DNA of 64,000 bases from NCBI RefSeq assembly GCF_016859285.1, contig NC_053419.1:12676501-12740500 (forward strand). Reading direction: 5' to 3'. Shown piece by piece: positions 25,374 through 37,557 of the stretch. How positions within the stretch are numbered: position 1 is the first letter of the stretch; every line of letters begins with the position of its first letter. Source of the stretch: Xiphias gladius (taxonomy: Eukaryota > Chordata > Actinopteri > Istiophoriformes > Xiphiidae). The position numbers and the translations under genes are program-made. The notes beneath the pieces were generated by a model. It worked only from the letters and a program-made list of their open reading frames with translations, did not search any database and was not told where the DNA came from.

Positions 25374-28300
25374 TTAGTCTGTATATTCAGCCACAATGGA
25401 CAGCAGCACCGTGATATCATCTGGCTTACCTCCTGCAGAGAAAAGAAAAGAGTGTGAGGAACTGTGCCAAACCTTATCACCAGTTCAGACAAAGTGCAAG
25501 GATATTTGGAAGTCATTACCACCATGTGCTGAAAGCATAACAACATTTCTCTTTTTATTTAGCTTTGGTCTGGACAAAGGAACCCAGGGTTTTCCCTGTA
25601 TAGAGAATTACGAGGCGGCCGCCTCAGTCAAATTTCATGCTGCCCCCAGCTCTTGACCAAACTGACAGGTTTCTTCATGTAAAACACTTTTTTCTCACAG
25701 GCATCGCACTCTGTGGATTTCTGTCATTTGCAACTGTAATTGCAGTATACGCACTATTTTCATAACAATTTTTAAATTCTTAAACGTAAGACAGTCCTTG
25801 AGGACATCAAAAACTTTTGCAAAATGTATCCTCATTCATGTAATTTACAAACAAATACAACAACTATGCTATCTAGGATGACTTTTACAATAATATATCC
25901 AATTCAAATATGTGAAGAATCAAACCAAACACCAGGAATTGAAATTACAATTGACAAGGGATGACAAGAAAAAATAAGAAAACTATTTTTATTTAAGTTG
26001 TCTGTTTTGATAACATTAATAACACCTGAATTACATATACTTTCTTAAGCATAGTGTTTTAAAGGGATAACACAGCATCTGAGCACAGTACACTTACCTC
26101 TTACATTCAGGCCATTGTCACAGGCAAACTGTGCAAAAGGAGACATATAGTTCGGATCGTATGCAAGGTCATGAGCTTGCTTTGCAATGCTCTGTGCAGT
26201 CTGCCGGATGCTGTCATAGTTGGTATTCTGAATCAAGCAAACATAAAAAGCATTAAAATGTGCACATATGTATAATGTGTAACTAGAGTACTACTAGTAC
26301 CTACAGTATGTGGGACAGCGGGAATATATTTTTATATTTGAAACACCTTGAGTTTTTTGAGCTCCTGAAGAATCATATAGTCTGGCATGTTGTCAAAGAG
26401 GCCGTCGGTTGCCGTTAGGATGATGTCACCGAGCTGCACGTCAAAGGAGGAGCTGTCAGCTGCTTCAGGACTAGAGGAAAGGGGGCAAGATGGGATCAGT
26501 CACAAGTGAAACAGGAGCGTGTGAGGCGTGAGCTGCTGTCAACAGTTTCCATTATGGACTTAAACAGGTCGGAAGTCACTCTGCCAAATTTTAAGGGCGG
26601 ACACGTTGAGGATGGTTAATCTGACAACTGACTCGGAAGCAGCCTGCCATGAGTGTCTTTGCCAGACGCAGAGAGGTCCTCTTGCTCGCTGGCGCCTAAC
26701 CCAAGACTCAAGTTTTATTTCCTGGGAGCCATTAACATTATGTTCCTGCTTGGTCTTGGGGTTTTTTTTTTTTTTTTTTTTAAAGGTGAGATACCACAGA
26801 GACACAAAAAAGGAACTGTTTACTTGTTGAACAGCTAAACCATTAACTTTATCTCACACCAAAACAACAAGATTAAACCATTGGGGGAGAAAAAAAGAAT
26901 TTAAAAAAAAAAAGACCTCAAGGTTGTTCCAAATGGATTACAAAAGGCTTATCCCGTGTTAATCAGGCTGCCATTGTCAGAATCAAATTGTGACACCTAT
27001 CTGGGCAGCCTGGTAAGTCTGCATGTATGCGACTATGAAACGTTCTGTAATAACATTCTTGATACTGCTAATGCAGTAGTGGTTGAGGCAGTTGTCTGCA
27101 GCAAAAAGAAACATTTCTAAAAAGGTAACATATATAAAAAATGACTTGTGTTGTTGCCACTCAGATTAGAAAAATCCAGCTACTAAAAGACACCCTGTGT
27201 CAACTCTTTACCTGGAATACACTTATACACACATGGCGAAGTAGGTTAGGATATCAAAAAAAGAAAAAAAATCTGACATCCTCTCTGTTTTTGTCTTTTC
27301 CACTTGTGTGTGTCAGTACAGCATCACTACAAGTGCCATCACCCAGAACATGGTCTCACGTCTGCTACAGACTGAGTTGTAAAAGTCTGCACGGGGCTGT
27401 TTGGAGCCGGAGGATCACATTATTCAGACGATAACAGTAACTGATACTGGTGTGTTTAAAGCTCTGTGACATTCTTACAACATTAAAAACAAGTTTATGT
27501 GAAAAGCATACAAATCATTTTGCGATTTCTAATTAATTCTATACATTTGCCAACTTCTCCTAATATTCTTATGTTCTCATGCACACGTACATACATGTGT
27601 GATGAATTTTGTATTTTATTAGGTTGTGATGACAAAGATGATGGCCTGTTAACCTTTTAAAAAAAAAAAAACAAAAACAAAAAAAAAAAACAACAAACTG
27701 GAACAGGATATGATGAGGGGATTTTCCATGGGGGTTATATAAGAAAAGATGATCAAGTAGTTAGGGTGGCTACGCAGAAGCTAAGCAGAGGCATAGCGTA
27801 GCTTGGCCAGCAAACTTGTGTACACCTACACACACTGGAGTGTGTGTAGGTGTACACAATGTGTGTGTATACCTGCAAAGCATCGAAGGTCTTGTTTTTT
27901 CTTCAAACACTGTAGGAAAGTTCCTACAATGTGAAGAGGATGTTATTTTTAACAAATCCACCTTAACTTTGGAAGTTAAAATGAGAGTGAAAACACTAAA
28001 ATCACCTTTTTTTAATAATCTGCTTTGCAACATGGCATGCACACTCAGGCACATGCAGAGGTTCAAAGCTGGACGAGGTAGTAGCTCAGCAATACATTAA
28101 ATGTTCATGAAGGGCGAATAACTTTTACTTTTCCCTGATCAACTTGTATTAAAGACGACATGTGTAGTCTGTTGTAGAGTTTTTAGTATGACCACATTCG
28201 AATGTCTCTACAATAAAACTTTATTTTTATTCTTTAAACTGCCTTCACACATGACTTGATCACTGATCTGCTGACCTGTCACTGAGCACCACCTCTTCGG

Positions 28301-29327
28301 CTCCCGGAGGAGCGATGGACAGCTGGAAGGGTGTGTTAAAATAGTGCTGTTGCTCGTCCGAGCGATGAACCACCTCTCCGCCCCGGACCACCAGGAAACC
28401 TGAGTCACCAAGGTTACATGTGTGTAGCCGGTGGCTCCGTCGATCCAGAACCACGATACAGGCTGTGCTGCTCCCTACAAACAGGTGAGCAAAACAGCAA
28501 TAACATTATGGATATGTATAGAGGGCAGTGGAAAAGAAACTGATGTCAGTTTTAGGATACTGCAGCACCACAGTAAAAAATGCAAAAATTTCCAGTTTGG
28601 ACAGATAGGAAAAAAAGAAGCAGAGGCTGGATATGTGTTTCACTTCACTTTCAAGAGAGGTAAGATACTGCCCAAGAGAGTATTATGCAATTCGCAAGTG
28701 TTCTCGCATCAAAAGAGAGAGAGAAAATAAAAAACAAAACAAAAACAAGGGTTGTATTCTTTGCTTGTCCCAGATCCCCAAAGACTGCAGCTTTAGGACC
28801 CAATAGTCCAAGTAACCTTGAGCAGGGAAGGTCAAGCACAGACCTTGTTGCTTCCCAAAATAAAAGTAGGCCATACAAACATAGCAAAAAGGGGAGGAGG
28901 TTAACATTTAGTGTCCACACTGGCTGAGGGTCAGGGATACTGAGTCTCTGAAGAAATGTCACCTTGGTCACATGTCTGACATGGCCACGCTTTTGAAATC
29001 TGTTCAAGCCTCCAGCAGTGTCAGTTACAGATGCACTCCTGGCCTTTTGAAGGCCTCTGGTATGAGGCAAAAATGTTCACCCTGTGTAAAAGGAAAACTG
29101 TTGAGCCCGGCAAGATCACTGAGTTTCAACTTCCACGTGATGACATAATAAAATACAGCCTGATCAAGTTAGTTAGTTACCTCATGGGTATGACATCACT
29201 CAGTAGGATGCATGTCTAAGCCTCAAATCAATGACAACCAACATCCCTCATGTTAGTAAATACATGAATACCACACAAAATAGTTTACTTGGTGAAGCTA
29301 CAGTTTTTGCGCCAAAACATATGCTAG

Positions 29328-29364
<37 letters not shown>

Positions 29365-32300
29365 CTCTATTATTCATGCTATGATTATCCGTCTTCTTTG
29401 CATATTTCTCTATCCTTTATGCATTTTTCTGACAAGTTAGTGAAAGAAATTTTAATGTGCAATTTCAAAAGGAGAAGTTCCATCTTGACTTATAGCAGCA
29501 CGTTATGCATCTCTCTCTAAGCAAAGCAGCTACTCACAGACTGACTCATACTGCAGCTGTGTTATTTATTTCTCAGAGTATGGCTGTTCACATGGGAAAC
29601 GTGACTCACTCCACCACAGATTGTCTGTGTACCATAAAGTATCGTGTGTCTGTACTCACCTAGAAGTGGAACTTTGTTCTGTAGAAGCTCATAGTAGCCA
29701 GAGGTCAGGATGCCCACTGGATAACTGGGAGTGAAGCGTCCCTCCTTCACCAGTCGCTCACACGTTCTCATTAAGGTGGCAGAGAACTGCGACGGGTCAA
29801 CACCATAATCACGCCAACCACCTACGCCATCTGCTACACCTGACGGGCAAAACGGGAATACAATTATTAATTTTGTTATTGTTTTGGTACCCTCACACCC
29901 TCAAACTAATGCTACCATTTTTGTAGGGTTATTAGTTGAATCAATCAGTCGACAAAAAATGAATTTTTCAAGCAAAAATGCCGAACGCTGTCTGGATCCA
30001 GGTTTGCAAATATATGGATTTGGTACATTTTTATTACAATATTATAACTGCAGCAGCAATTATTTTTTTCTGTCAGTGGCATTGCTTTAATAATTTTCAG
30101 GGGCTCCCCCTTGCAGACATTTATCACACTGCTAAACATGAATGTGTGGATTCGTGAGTTGAATATAAATATTTCAAACCAATAAAATGTTTTCTCAATA
30201 TTGCAATTTTTTTTTTTTTTTTTTTGCATTTTATGAATGAACTTTTCATTCATTCATTAACAGTTCCATTAAATCTGTACCCTAATTCTCTAGTTTACAT
30301 CTGCTGGAAAAATGTTACCCTTGACTGGCTGTGTTACACTCATATCTCACATATTCATACACTCGCAATATCTCACCCTTAGACAAATATTTAGCTTACT
30401 TTATCTTATAAATACATGCAAACATGATCTCTTGTCCTGTAATTTCACTGCTGGTTGAATCAATTCACGTTTGTACTCGTCAGCACCTGCATCGGTGTCC
30501 TGTGCCTTGCCATTATTAGTGGTGGCGTAACAGTAGAGTGACCCTAATCTGTGTATGAATTCTAAAAAGGTATCAGTTTAAGTAAACAGACTGTGAGATG
30601 CAGTTTAACTGTATTCTGAAGTGACATAAAACGGAAAAACATCCTTTCAGATGCATGGTTGAATCTGCCATGTTTGCGCAATCCCTTGAAACACTTACAG
30701 ATAATTGGTGTTTCACTGTGTTAATTTATTACCACACTGAAATTACGATGGCACGCCAGCTGTTTCCAAACCCCCACACACACACACAACACAGCTGTCA
30801 TGGTGGATAACACTTTTTAAGTTGAAAAGATTATGAAAGGTGACAGACTGGACTGGCGAGAAATAAATGCGATGGAGATTGACGGATCTGGCTAGCTGGG
30901 TCAGGTCAGAATGCACTCGGATGATATTGGATGATTTAACTGGCTATCTGCTAAGTGCATTGAGTGCATACGAAACTCAAGAGCCATAGAGGAGGTGGCA
31001 AGAGTAAACAGCCCTCTAACTGAAAGGCAGCTCTGCATGATCCCACATCCACAGCAAAAACAAAAAGCTTGTGCTGACTTTTTTTTTTAATAAAATGGGG
31101 ATTTCTGGAAAGTCTAGGAAGTGGAACAACGAGAAAAGGCTTATAACAATAATATGCTATAACATTTATCGACAATGCACACCTTTTTAAGCATTTGTCT
31201 CACTGTCGATCACTTCGTTGTCCCTCTAAGTCATCACTCAGTCATGTCACTGGTGTGTCACTTTCACACCGACAGAGCAAAATATTGTGTGGAAATCGCA
31301 AACATCGATATTGTTAAAAAGTAGCGTTTCCATGCCCTGTGAAGAACATAAAAAAAGCACAAGTCACCGACTCACATTTGTACCAGTTTCTTTCCTAAGA
31401 GAACTTCCCTCAAATAAGAAAGTGAAAGTACATAATAAACTCCAGAAATCTCCCTCTGTGCGACTGGACAAAGGACCATCATCCATTACTGTTATCCAAG
31501 CCAAAAGCCAAATTTTTTTTATTTTTAAATCTCTCTTGATAGTTCACTACAGGCTTCACCACCACCTCGTTATTTCTGCTTGCCATGTGTGAACACGTGA
31601 AGCCCTGAGGGGGATTTTGTTCCGCAGAGGTGGCTATTTTTACTTCGCGTCACAAGCACAGACATTTAGGACTGCACATTGCATTGAAAAACAATAAAAA
31701 AAAACCAACACCCTTTTTTAAAGTGTCGATAAGCTCCGTGGTTAGTCGAGCATTTCCCTGTGTTGACCCCTCGAGTCAGCTGAGCAGCGAGGACAAAGCA
31801 ATTAGCTCAGCTAGGCGGCTACTGACGGTATTAGCAACATGGCTGCCTCCATGCTCAACCATTCTGACCTTTGCCAGACACTGTAGTGTCCAGTCTGAGA
31901 CGTTGTAACAGGGTCTTTTCCAGCCCTGCCCACCTTTAACGCACACTATCTATATCTCCAAATTTAATGGGTTTAATATCTTGCGTTGCCGCCGTGTATT
32001 CTGCAGTTGTGCCTCATCTAGGTGAAAGGTCATTTGGCGTTTCACTCCAAAAAGCACCACATAATCAGCGTTGGTGAATTAAGCGGCACGGTTGGAGGTG
32101 CAACGCGCAGGCTGATCTACTGTAAAAGCATCTCGCCTGCTTCGGGTTAACTGACATACGGTCTGCAAAAGAGGGGGAAAGGTTAAAGCTCTTTTTTTTG
32201 CAGGGGGTGGGGGCTCTTGTGTTTTCATCCGATGGGTCGGTACACGTGTAGGCCGGCTCACTGAAGGTCACCCGAGCACAGGGGGTGCCTAACGTGCACC

Positions 32301-32543
32301 CGCGTGCCAGTTACAGCGCTGTGTATCGCCGGAGAGCTTACCCAAGACATCGGCGGTCCTGTGCCGAGCTATGAAGCAGGCGTCATCCCCATAGCACATC
32401 CCTTTCTTCAGGATCCCCTTGCGAAAGTCTTTACCGAAGCCATAACTGGCGGTGATCAGGCTGTAGTCCCGACCGTCAGTCTGAGAGAGTCCGCCCAGGA
32501 CAGCCCTGGCTACCAGTCTGCCATAAGACAGTACGGATAACAT
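25374..32543 (-). CDS. pptc7: Protein phosphatase PTC7 homolog, mitochondrial PP2C-type phosphatase
   Basis: Six coding exons: 32543-32342, 29839-29660, 28474-28276, 26470-26347, 26227-26098, 25432-25374. Phases match at every GT-AG junction, giving 297 aa (human 304). The start [20 protein letters not shown] is the conserved N-terminus, which is arginine-containing and fits mitochondrial targeting. PP2C motifs appear in order: DGVGGW (71-76), NLGDSGF (148-154), ATDGLFDN (214-221) and KPDDIT (281-286). The aspartates at 71, 216 and 284 are the expected metal ligands, so the enzyme should be an active Mn/Mg-dependent Ser/Thr phosphatase. The family dephosphorylates mitochondrial proteins and, in yeast and mammals, is tied to coenzyme Q synthesis and mitophagy control. 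Compared with human, a glycine-rich stretch near residue 25 is missing. It is divergently placed from the prion gene about 1.4 kb away. Confidence 0.97.
27816..27859. repeat. Perfect 44-bp inverted repeat (hairpin) in pptc7 intron 3
   Basis: Two perfectly complementary 21-nt arms (left TTGTGTACACCTACACACAC plus T) around a 2-nt GG spacer. Read directly from the sequence. Confidence 0.9.
29328..29362. repeat. Poly(A) tract of 35
   Basis: A homopolymer in pptc7 intron 2. No retroposed sequence with a recognisable body was identified next to it. Confidence 0.9.
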
Positions 32544-32590
32544 CCCCCGGCTAGGAGCGGCCCCGTCTTGTTTTGAGCCCGCACACGCTG

Positions 32591-33110
32591 TTCCTTTTTC
32601 TTTTTCTTTTCTTTCTCTCTCTTTCTTTCTTTCTTTCTCTCTCTCCGGTCCGGCCGCCTGCCTACCTGCCTGCCTGCCTACCTGCTAGGGCTACTTCGTG
32701 TCAAGCCCCGGTTGTCTGCCTCTGTCCGTCCATCCGACACCGACTGGCCCGCCCTCGTGAAACAGTAACGCAGCCTCAGGCAGTTGCTCTAACCTCGCAT
32801 AAAACGCCACCGTCCGTCCCGGCTGCTCACTGTGGCGTTTGGGTCTCGGGTGTGCCTTTCATAAACGCACTTCCTCCTCGGAGGTCTCTCCCTCCCGACA
32901 TGTTTCCACCGTGCACCGGACTGAAAGCTGCGAGTACATACGGGTGCTTTACAGTATACGCGCTTGACGTCACGGCAAACCGACATCATCCAATGACAGA
33001 GCCGCCCGCAGACTCACAGCACTGCTGATCCCAGACCTGCTGAGAGCCCGGCTCCATTGAACTGCGCAGGCTTCGGATGGGCGCTTGTTCTCTATACGGG
33101 GATGTAACGG
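32591..33110. promoter_or_regulatory. GC-rich promoter region of pptc7
   Basis: Immediately upstream of the pptc7 ATG lies a CT/TTTC tract (32591-32646) followed by about 450 bp much richer in G+C and CpG than the surroundings. This is consistent with a CpG-type promoter for a minus-strand housekeeping gene. Open frames seen here read low-complexity sequence and are not genes. Confidence 0.5.
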
Positions 33111-33240
33111 ACGGAGCGTCATTTAGCCTACCTCCTAGGGGGCCCCAGAGCAAAAGCTTGTGACTGGGCTCCTGTTGACCCCCACAGCAGCGTACATGGC
33201 AGTTTCATTATTTCCCCAGGCAACCCGGAACCCCACTCTA

Positions 33241-33532
33241 CAGCTAAAATGATTAGTTGATTGGTCGACTGACAGAAAATTAATTTGCAATTATTTTGAT
33301 AACTGGATAATCGTTCATAAAGTCAAATGTGAATATTTGCTGGTTTCCCCTTGTTTTCTATGACAATTAACTCAACAACTTCGGGTTTCTGCCTGTTGGT
33401 CAGGTAAAAAAAAGACTATGTTAACCTCAGGAGACAATGAAGGACATTTTTCAATATTTTCTGACATTTTATACACTGAGCAACCAATTGCCTATGGTCA
33501 CTCATAATGAAAGTAATAGTTGATTGCAGCCT
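33241..33532. mobile_element. Decayed inverted-repeat element between pptc7 and the prion gene
   Basis: The left side reads ATGATTAGTTGATTGGTCGA and the right end AGTAATAGTTGATTGCAGCC, resembling the common fish repeat with GGGCTGCAACTAA termini. The interior (TTTTCTGACATTTTATA and TGTGAATATTTGCTGG) also fits that family. Related shorter pieces lie near 29925-29975 and 37434-37470. Confidence 0.5.
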
Positions 33533-33839
33533 TGGTCGGTGACCCCCCCCCTCCCATACCCTCCAAAGGACTTGCTTTCCTCACAAATCCCAATTTAACC
33601 CCTGTATGTGTGGGATCACTTAGTTTAAAAAAAAAAAAACGAACATTTTGAAAAAAAAAGGAGGCTAGTTAGTTGCAGTTGGTGTGCATAAATAAGTGGT
33701 ATAGAAATCTCTGTTGTAGGCTTTTTAAAGTAAAACACGTAGGGAGATAAAACGTCTTTGTTTCGATTGGTGGTTTTTGGCTCCATTATGATCAAAACAG
33801 CGAACACATTTCCCACCCGCACTCCCAACAGAGCTGTGC

Positions 33840-33975
33840 ATCAAAATGAGCGCACCCCATCTAGACAAGCCCAGTCCGAGCCAGGGCCCATAGGCGAGTT
33901 GAGTGGTGGACAGAGAACAACATCACGTTGCAGCTGAATTACCGTCGATCCACATAGATAACCGGTCACTTCAGG
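33840..33975 (+). other. Probable 5' noncoding exon of the prion gene (left edge unknown)
   Basis: A good donor (CAGG|GTAAGA) ends at 33975. The next good acceptor, with TTTATCTGTAG, ends at 34522, only 7 nt before the prion ATG. A short noncoding first exon before a single coding exon is the standard PrP gene layout. The transcription start was not determined. Confidence 0.45.
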
Positions 33976-34529
33976 GTAAGAAATAACCTAAAAATGAATC
34001 ATATTTACTGATGGTGTCTTTGTGGGTAGGCTCGACGAGAGAACAAAGTGGCACACGTCCGCTATAATACAAATTTAGCGTTAGTGGTTATGTTTAACTG
34101 AGCGAATAGGCAGGATGATAATGAGGCGTGATTGTAACTCACTGTTATAAAGATAAAAAACAGGTATTTCATTGTTTACTCGTAGCGCTTATGGCTGGCA
34201 TGTTGATTTTATTTATTTATTTTTAGATTAACCAAATGATGAGAGTGCTCCGCCTGGTTGTCTTTGAAACTTAACTAGGATGCTCATTTTGAAGGATTAA
34301 ATAAAACGGATTGATACTATATGGAATACAAAAGAATATAAATGGGTATATAATAATCTGTTGCTGCTCATGTCGATCATTATTAAATGAAAAGGTAACG
34401 CTAGGACATTTTGCATGTCATCCTATAGAACACGCTGGGAAAAGAAAATGGAAAGCAACGTTTGTTTTAAATAATGCTGTATTGTTTTCTTCATTATTAC
34501 CTTAAAATACCTTTATCTGTAGAGCCACG

Positions 34530-36044
34530 ATGGGGAGGTGCGAGATGGCTCTTGTGTCCCTTCTTATTATGTCTCTCTTGAACGCTGAATTGACATGGGC
34601 TAAAAGAAGCAGCGGCAGCAGCAGCAAGAAAACCTCATCTATCAGCAACAGGGGTGGGACACAATCAAAACCATCTAGCTCTCAGCCAGGAAGCTATCCC
34701 CGACAGCCACAGAGTCCCAATCGAAACACCAATCCATACCCTTCTGGTGGGAGTTACCCTTATCCTGGAACAGGCAACACTAATCCAGGAGGATATCCCA
34801 AGCAAAACCCAGGAAGTTATCCAGGAACTGGTAGTAACCCCAACCAGTATCCTGGTAGAGTCAATCCTGCAGGTTATCCAAACCAGAACCCTGCAGGTGG
34901 TCAACCTGCTGCAGGTGGATACCCAGCCGCTGGAGGGTATCCTAACCAATATCCACCTGGTGGAAGCTACCCAGCAGCAGGTGGCTATCCTAACCAATAT
35001 CCAGGCAGAGCTGGAGGATATCCTAACCAGTACCCAGCTGCAGGAGGCTACCCTGCTGCAGGAGGCTACCCTGCTGCAGGAGGATACCCTGCTGGAGGAG
35101 GCTACCCTGCTGGAGGTGGTTATCCTAACCAGAGTCCAGGAAGGAATAATCCCAATCAGTATCCAGCTGCTGGGGGCTACCCAGCAGCAGGCGGCTATCC
35201 CAACCAATATCCAGGCAGGGGAGGAATCAGTCCGGGTGGGTACCCATACCAGTATCCAGCAGCAGGTGGTTACCCAGTCAGAGGGGGGAATACAGGACAG
35301 GGTTGGGGTCTGCCTGGTGCAAATCCAGGGAGCTACCCTGGTGGAGCGGTTGGTGGTTACCCCAACTGGAACCCTAATAATAAGATCCTCAGTCCCCGCT
35401 TTGGTGGAGGAGGCTATGGATATGGTGGTTATGGGATGGGAGGGTCTCCTTTCTCTCGTTCCGTGCAGAGTATGGGATACAAGCCAAAGTCAACAGGTTT
35501 TGCCAAAAAAGCTATGGTGGCAGCAGGTGTTGGTGCTGTGGCTGGAATGGCCATTGGATATGGAATAGGGCGATTCCCTAGACCACATTTCAGTTTCCGC
35601 AACCCCGAAGAAGAGTTCTACTACAATAACTACATGTACCGCCGTTATGGCTCCCAATCCACAGATGAAAAAGACTTTGGTCGTGATTATGTTTACAACC
35701 CTCCGCCACGGGCAGTGACTTACGAGAACTTCATGGATAGCTGTATGAATAGGACTGACCTGCTGAAAGATCAGGGCAGCAGCTCTCCCACTCCTAAGAG
35801 TGGAGGTGAGGAGGAGAAGGATGACACCGTCAGCATTGAGGAGATTGGATACCCGGCACTAATTGAGCAAATGAAGGCACGGCGCTGTGTTGAGCAGTAC
35901 ATGGTTTATTCTGAGCGCTTTCTGCAGGAACGAAAAGCTGAGCAACAACTCCAGCACAGTCACAGCAGCCCTCTGAGCTACGGGGTGATACAGCTTTTGA
36001 CCTCCCTTTTAATGCTATTGTCCAGCATGCTCCTGCTCCAGTGA
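34530..36044 (+). CDS. prnpb: Fish prion protein, PrP2-like (long teleost PrP)
   Basis: A single uninterrupted 504-aa coding exon. A signal peptide (residues 1-24, ending LTWA) is followed by a basic Ser-rich start. Then comes a long Gly/Tyr/Pro/Asn repeat domain (about 65-270) with some 16 GYP units of GGYPNQYP or GGYPAA type. The conserved hydrophobic segment is at about 325-350 (KKAMVAAGVGAVAGMAIGYG), followed by the FYYNNYMYRRYG core. Two cysteines (405 and 453) should form the globular-domain disulfide, with an N-glycosylation site at NRT (407-409). The C-terminal 20 residues are hydrophobic, fitting a GPI-anchor signal. PrP is a cell-surface glycoprotein. The repeats contain no histidine, unlike mammalian octarepeats. 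The ATG is 7 nt after a splice acceptor. Candidate AATAAA signals lie at 37085-37090 and 37207-37212. PrP2 rather than PrP1 is inferred from the adjacent Shadoo gene. Confidence 0.93.
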   Translation: MGRCEMALVSLLIMSLLNAELTWAKRSSGSSSKKTSSISNRGGTQSKPSSSQPGSYPRQPQSPNRNTNPYPSGGSYPYPGTGNTNPGGYPKQNPGSYPGTGSNPNQYPGRVNPAGYPNQNPAGGQPAAGGYPAAGGYPNQYPPGGSYPAAGGYPNQYPGRAGGYPNQYPAAGGYPAAGGYPAAGGYPAGGGYPAGGGYPNQSPGRNNPNQYPAAGGYPAAGGYPNQYPGRGGISPGGYPYQYPAAGGYPVRGGNTGQGWGLPGANPGSYPGGAVGGYPNWNPNNKILSPRFGGGGYGYGGYGMGGSPFSRSVQSMGYKPKSTGFAKKAMVAAGVGAVAGMAIGYGIGRFPRPHFSFRNPEEEFYYNNYMYRRYGSQSTDEKDFGRDYVYNPPPRAVTYENFMDSCMNRTDLLKDQGSSSPTPKSGGEEEKDDTVSIEEIGYPALIEQMKARRCVEQYMVYSERFLQERKAEQQLQHSHSSPLSYGVIQLLTSLLMLLSSMLLLQ

Positions 36045-37220
36045 GAACGCTTAGCCTTCCTTTTGCCAGACCCCAGTGGGTTTCCACTTCCTTCGCTATA
36101 GCTGCACGCCCATTGTCTTCCTGTTGCACAGTGGGATAGTCATAAGTCAGATGTTGGTCAGTCTGTTAATACCTCTGTTTGCATTTCCCAAACTATAGCC
36201 TCCCCTGGGTGTCATGATGTGTCTCTGTCCAGTAATAGCTGGGAAATTTTGCTCTCCTTTTCCACAGTAGTGTTTAGTGATTTTGTTGATACTCTATTTC
36301 TTTGTGTTTGTGATTCTTTTTACTGTTGCAGCTTGTTTTTGTTTATCTGACTATTTTAGTTAATTATTTCCCTCTACGTTTTGTAAAACACTTTGTAAGT
36401 GTGCTTTGAAAAAGGCTACATACGTTTGCAGGCTGTCAGCAATGCCATTTTCGAGTAAATATTCAGTTTATTGAAAAAATGTCACTTTTCATCAAAGTCT
36501 GCTTTTTGGACAGAGTGATATCAGTCAAATCTGTGTTTTGTGAAGTTCTTAGTAAGTTCACACATACAATATTTAGTGTGTAGTAACCTATATGTAAAGC
36601 CGAAATGAAGAGTCATGTGTGGTACTGTCCGAATACTTAAAAGTATACTGTGCAGTATATCTGGAAGTGATTGTATGCACTCTTTTATTGTGATGATTCT
36701 TTATTTTGTTCTTACCCAGCCAGTCCTACTTCACATTTCTTTAATTCTTTTAATCTCCCAGTCAATTGGTTTTCATACTCCAAACCAGTGGAGTACCCCA
36801 GAGTTTTTCCTTTAAATTTTTGTTGATTGTGGCAAAATGATTTCAGTCGATTTGAAAAAAAAAAAAAAAATTGACATTCTCATACTATCTAGGCTCTAGG
36901 ATATCTGTGAAGTGCACTTATTTCCCTCTAGGACTGGATATTCCGTAACCACATCACTGAGCTCGCACTGGTAGAATAGGCAACTGTGGCAATTTTCTGT
37001 TTTTAACAACTGTAAACATTTTACTCATCAAGTAATAAGACTAATACGATTTAATATGGTCTGTCATGGATGTTTTTTATGTTAAATAAAATAAGTAACA
37101 AAATAATGACTTCTTTGCCTAAATAATTTTACAAACAAACACCGTCACATTTTCAGGTATGATCTTTAAAATAATGAAATAATTACATGATAATATCAAA
37201 GTATAGAATAAACTTTCTTT
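36045..37220 (+). other. Probable 3' UTR of the prion gene
   Basis: AT-rich sequence without a supported frame follows the stop codon. AATAAA occurs at 37085-37090 and again at 37207-37212. Either would give a 3' UTR of about 1.1 kb. Beyond it is a short gap before the convergent Shadoo gene. Confidence 0.45.
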
Positions 37221-37557
37221 GTTTGTGATCACATGCAGTTCATCTCTCATTCACCATTTTGATGGCAAGTTTCTGTTATTCTGCTTTATGGAAAACCTGT
37301 TTTTAATACAATATATCAACAGTTTCTGGTTCAGGAAACTTTTCTAACTACGCTACATTTTAGGCGAAGCTTTTTTATTTAACGATGGTCTGAACAGTTT
37401 GATTTATTTTGTTGAATGCAAAAAAGGTCGAAACTAGCTGCAACGATTAGTTGATTGACAGACAAGTTTAACTGTTTAAAAAACAGAATAGTTTTAAGTT
37501 ATTAAAATGTGTCCCAAATGTGTCCTAAAGTTAATATTACCTTTTTAAAGTTAAAAC

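Noticed and set aside
28651-29070. 139-codon minus-strand frame in pptc7 intron 2
   Set aside because: It lies wholly inside an intron, has no flanking splice logic and no recognisable domain.
32573-33028. 151-codon plus-strand frame upstream of pptc7
   Set aside because: It reads the CT/TTTC tract and CpG-rich promoter sequence; low-complexity N-terminus and no family resemblance.
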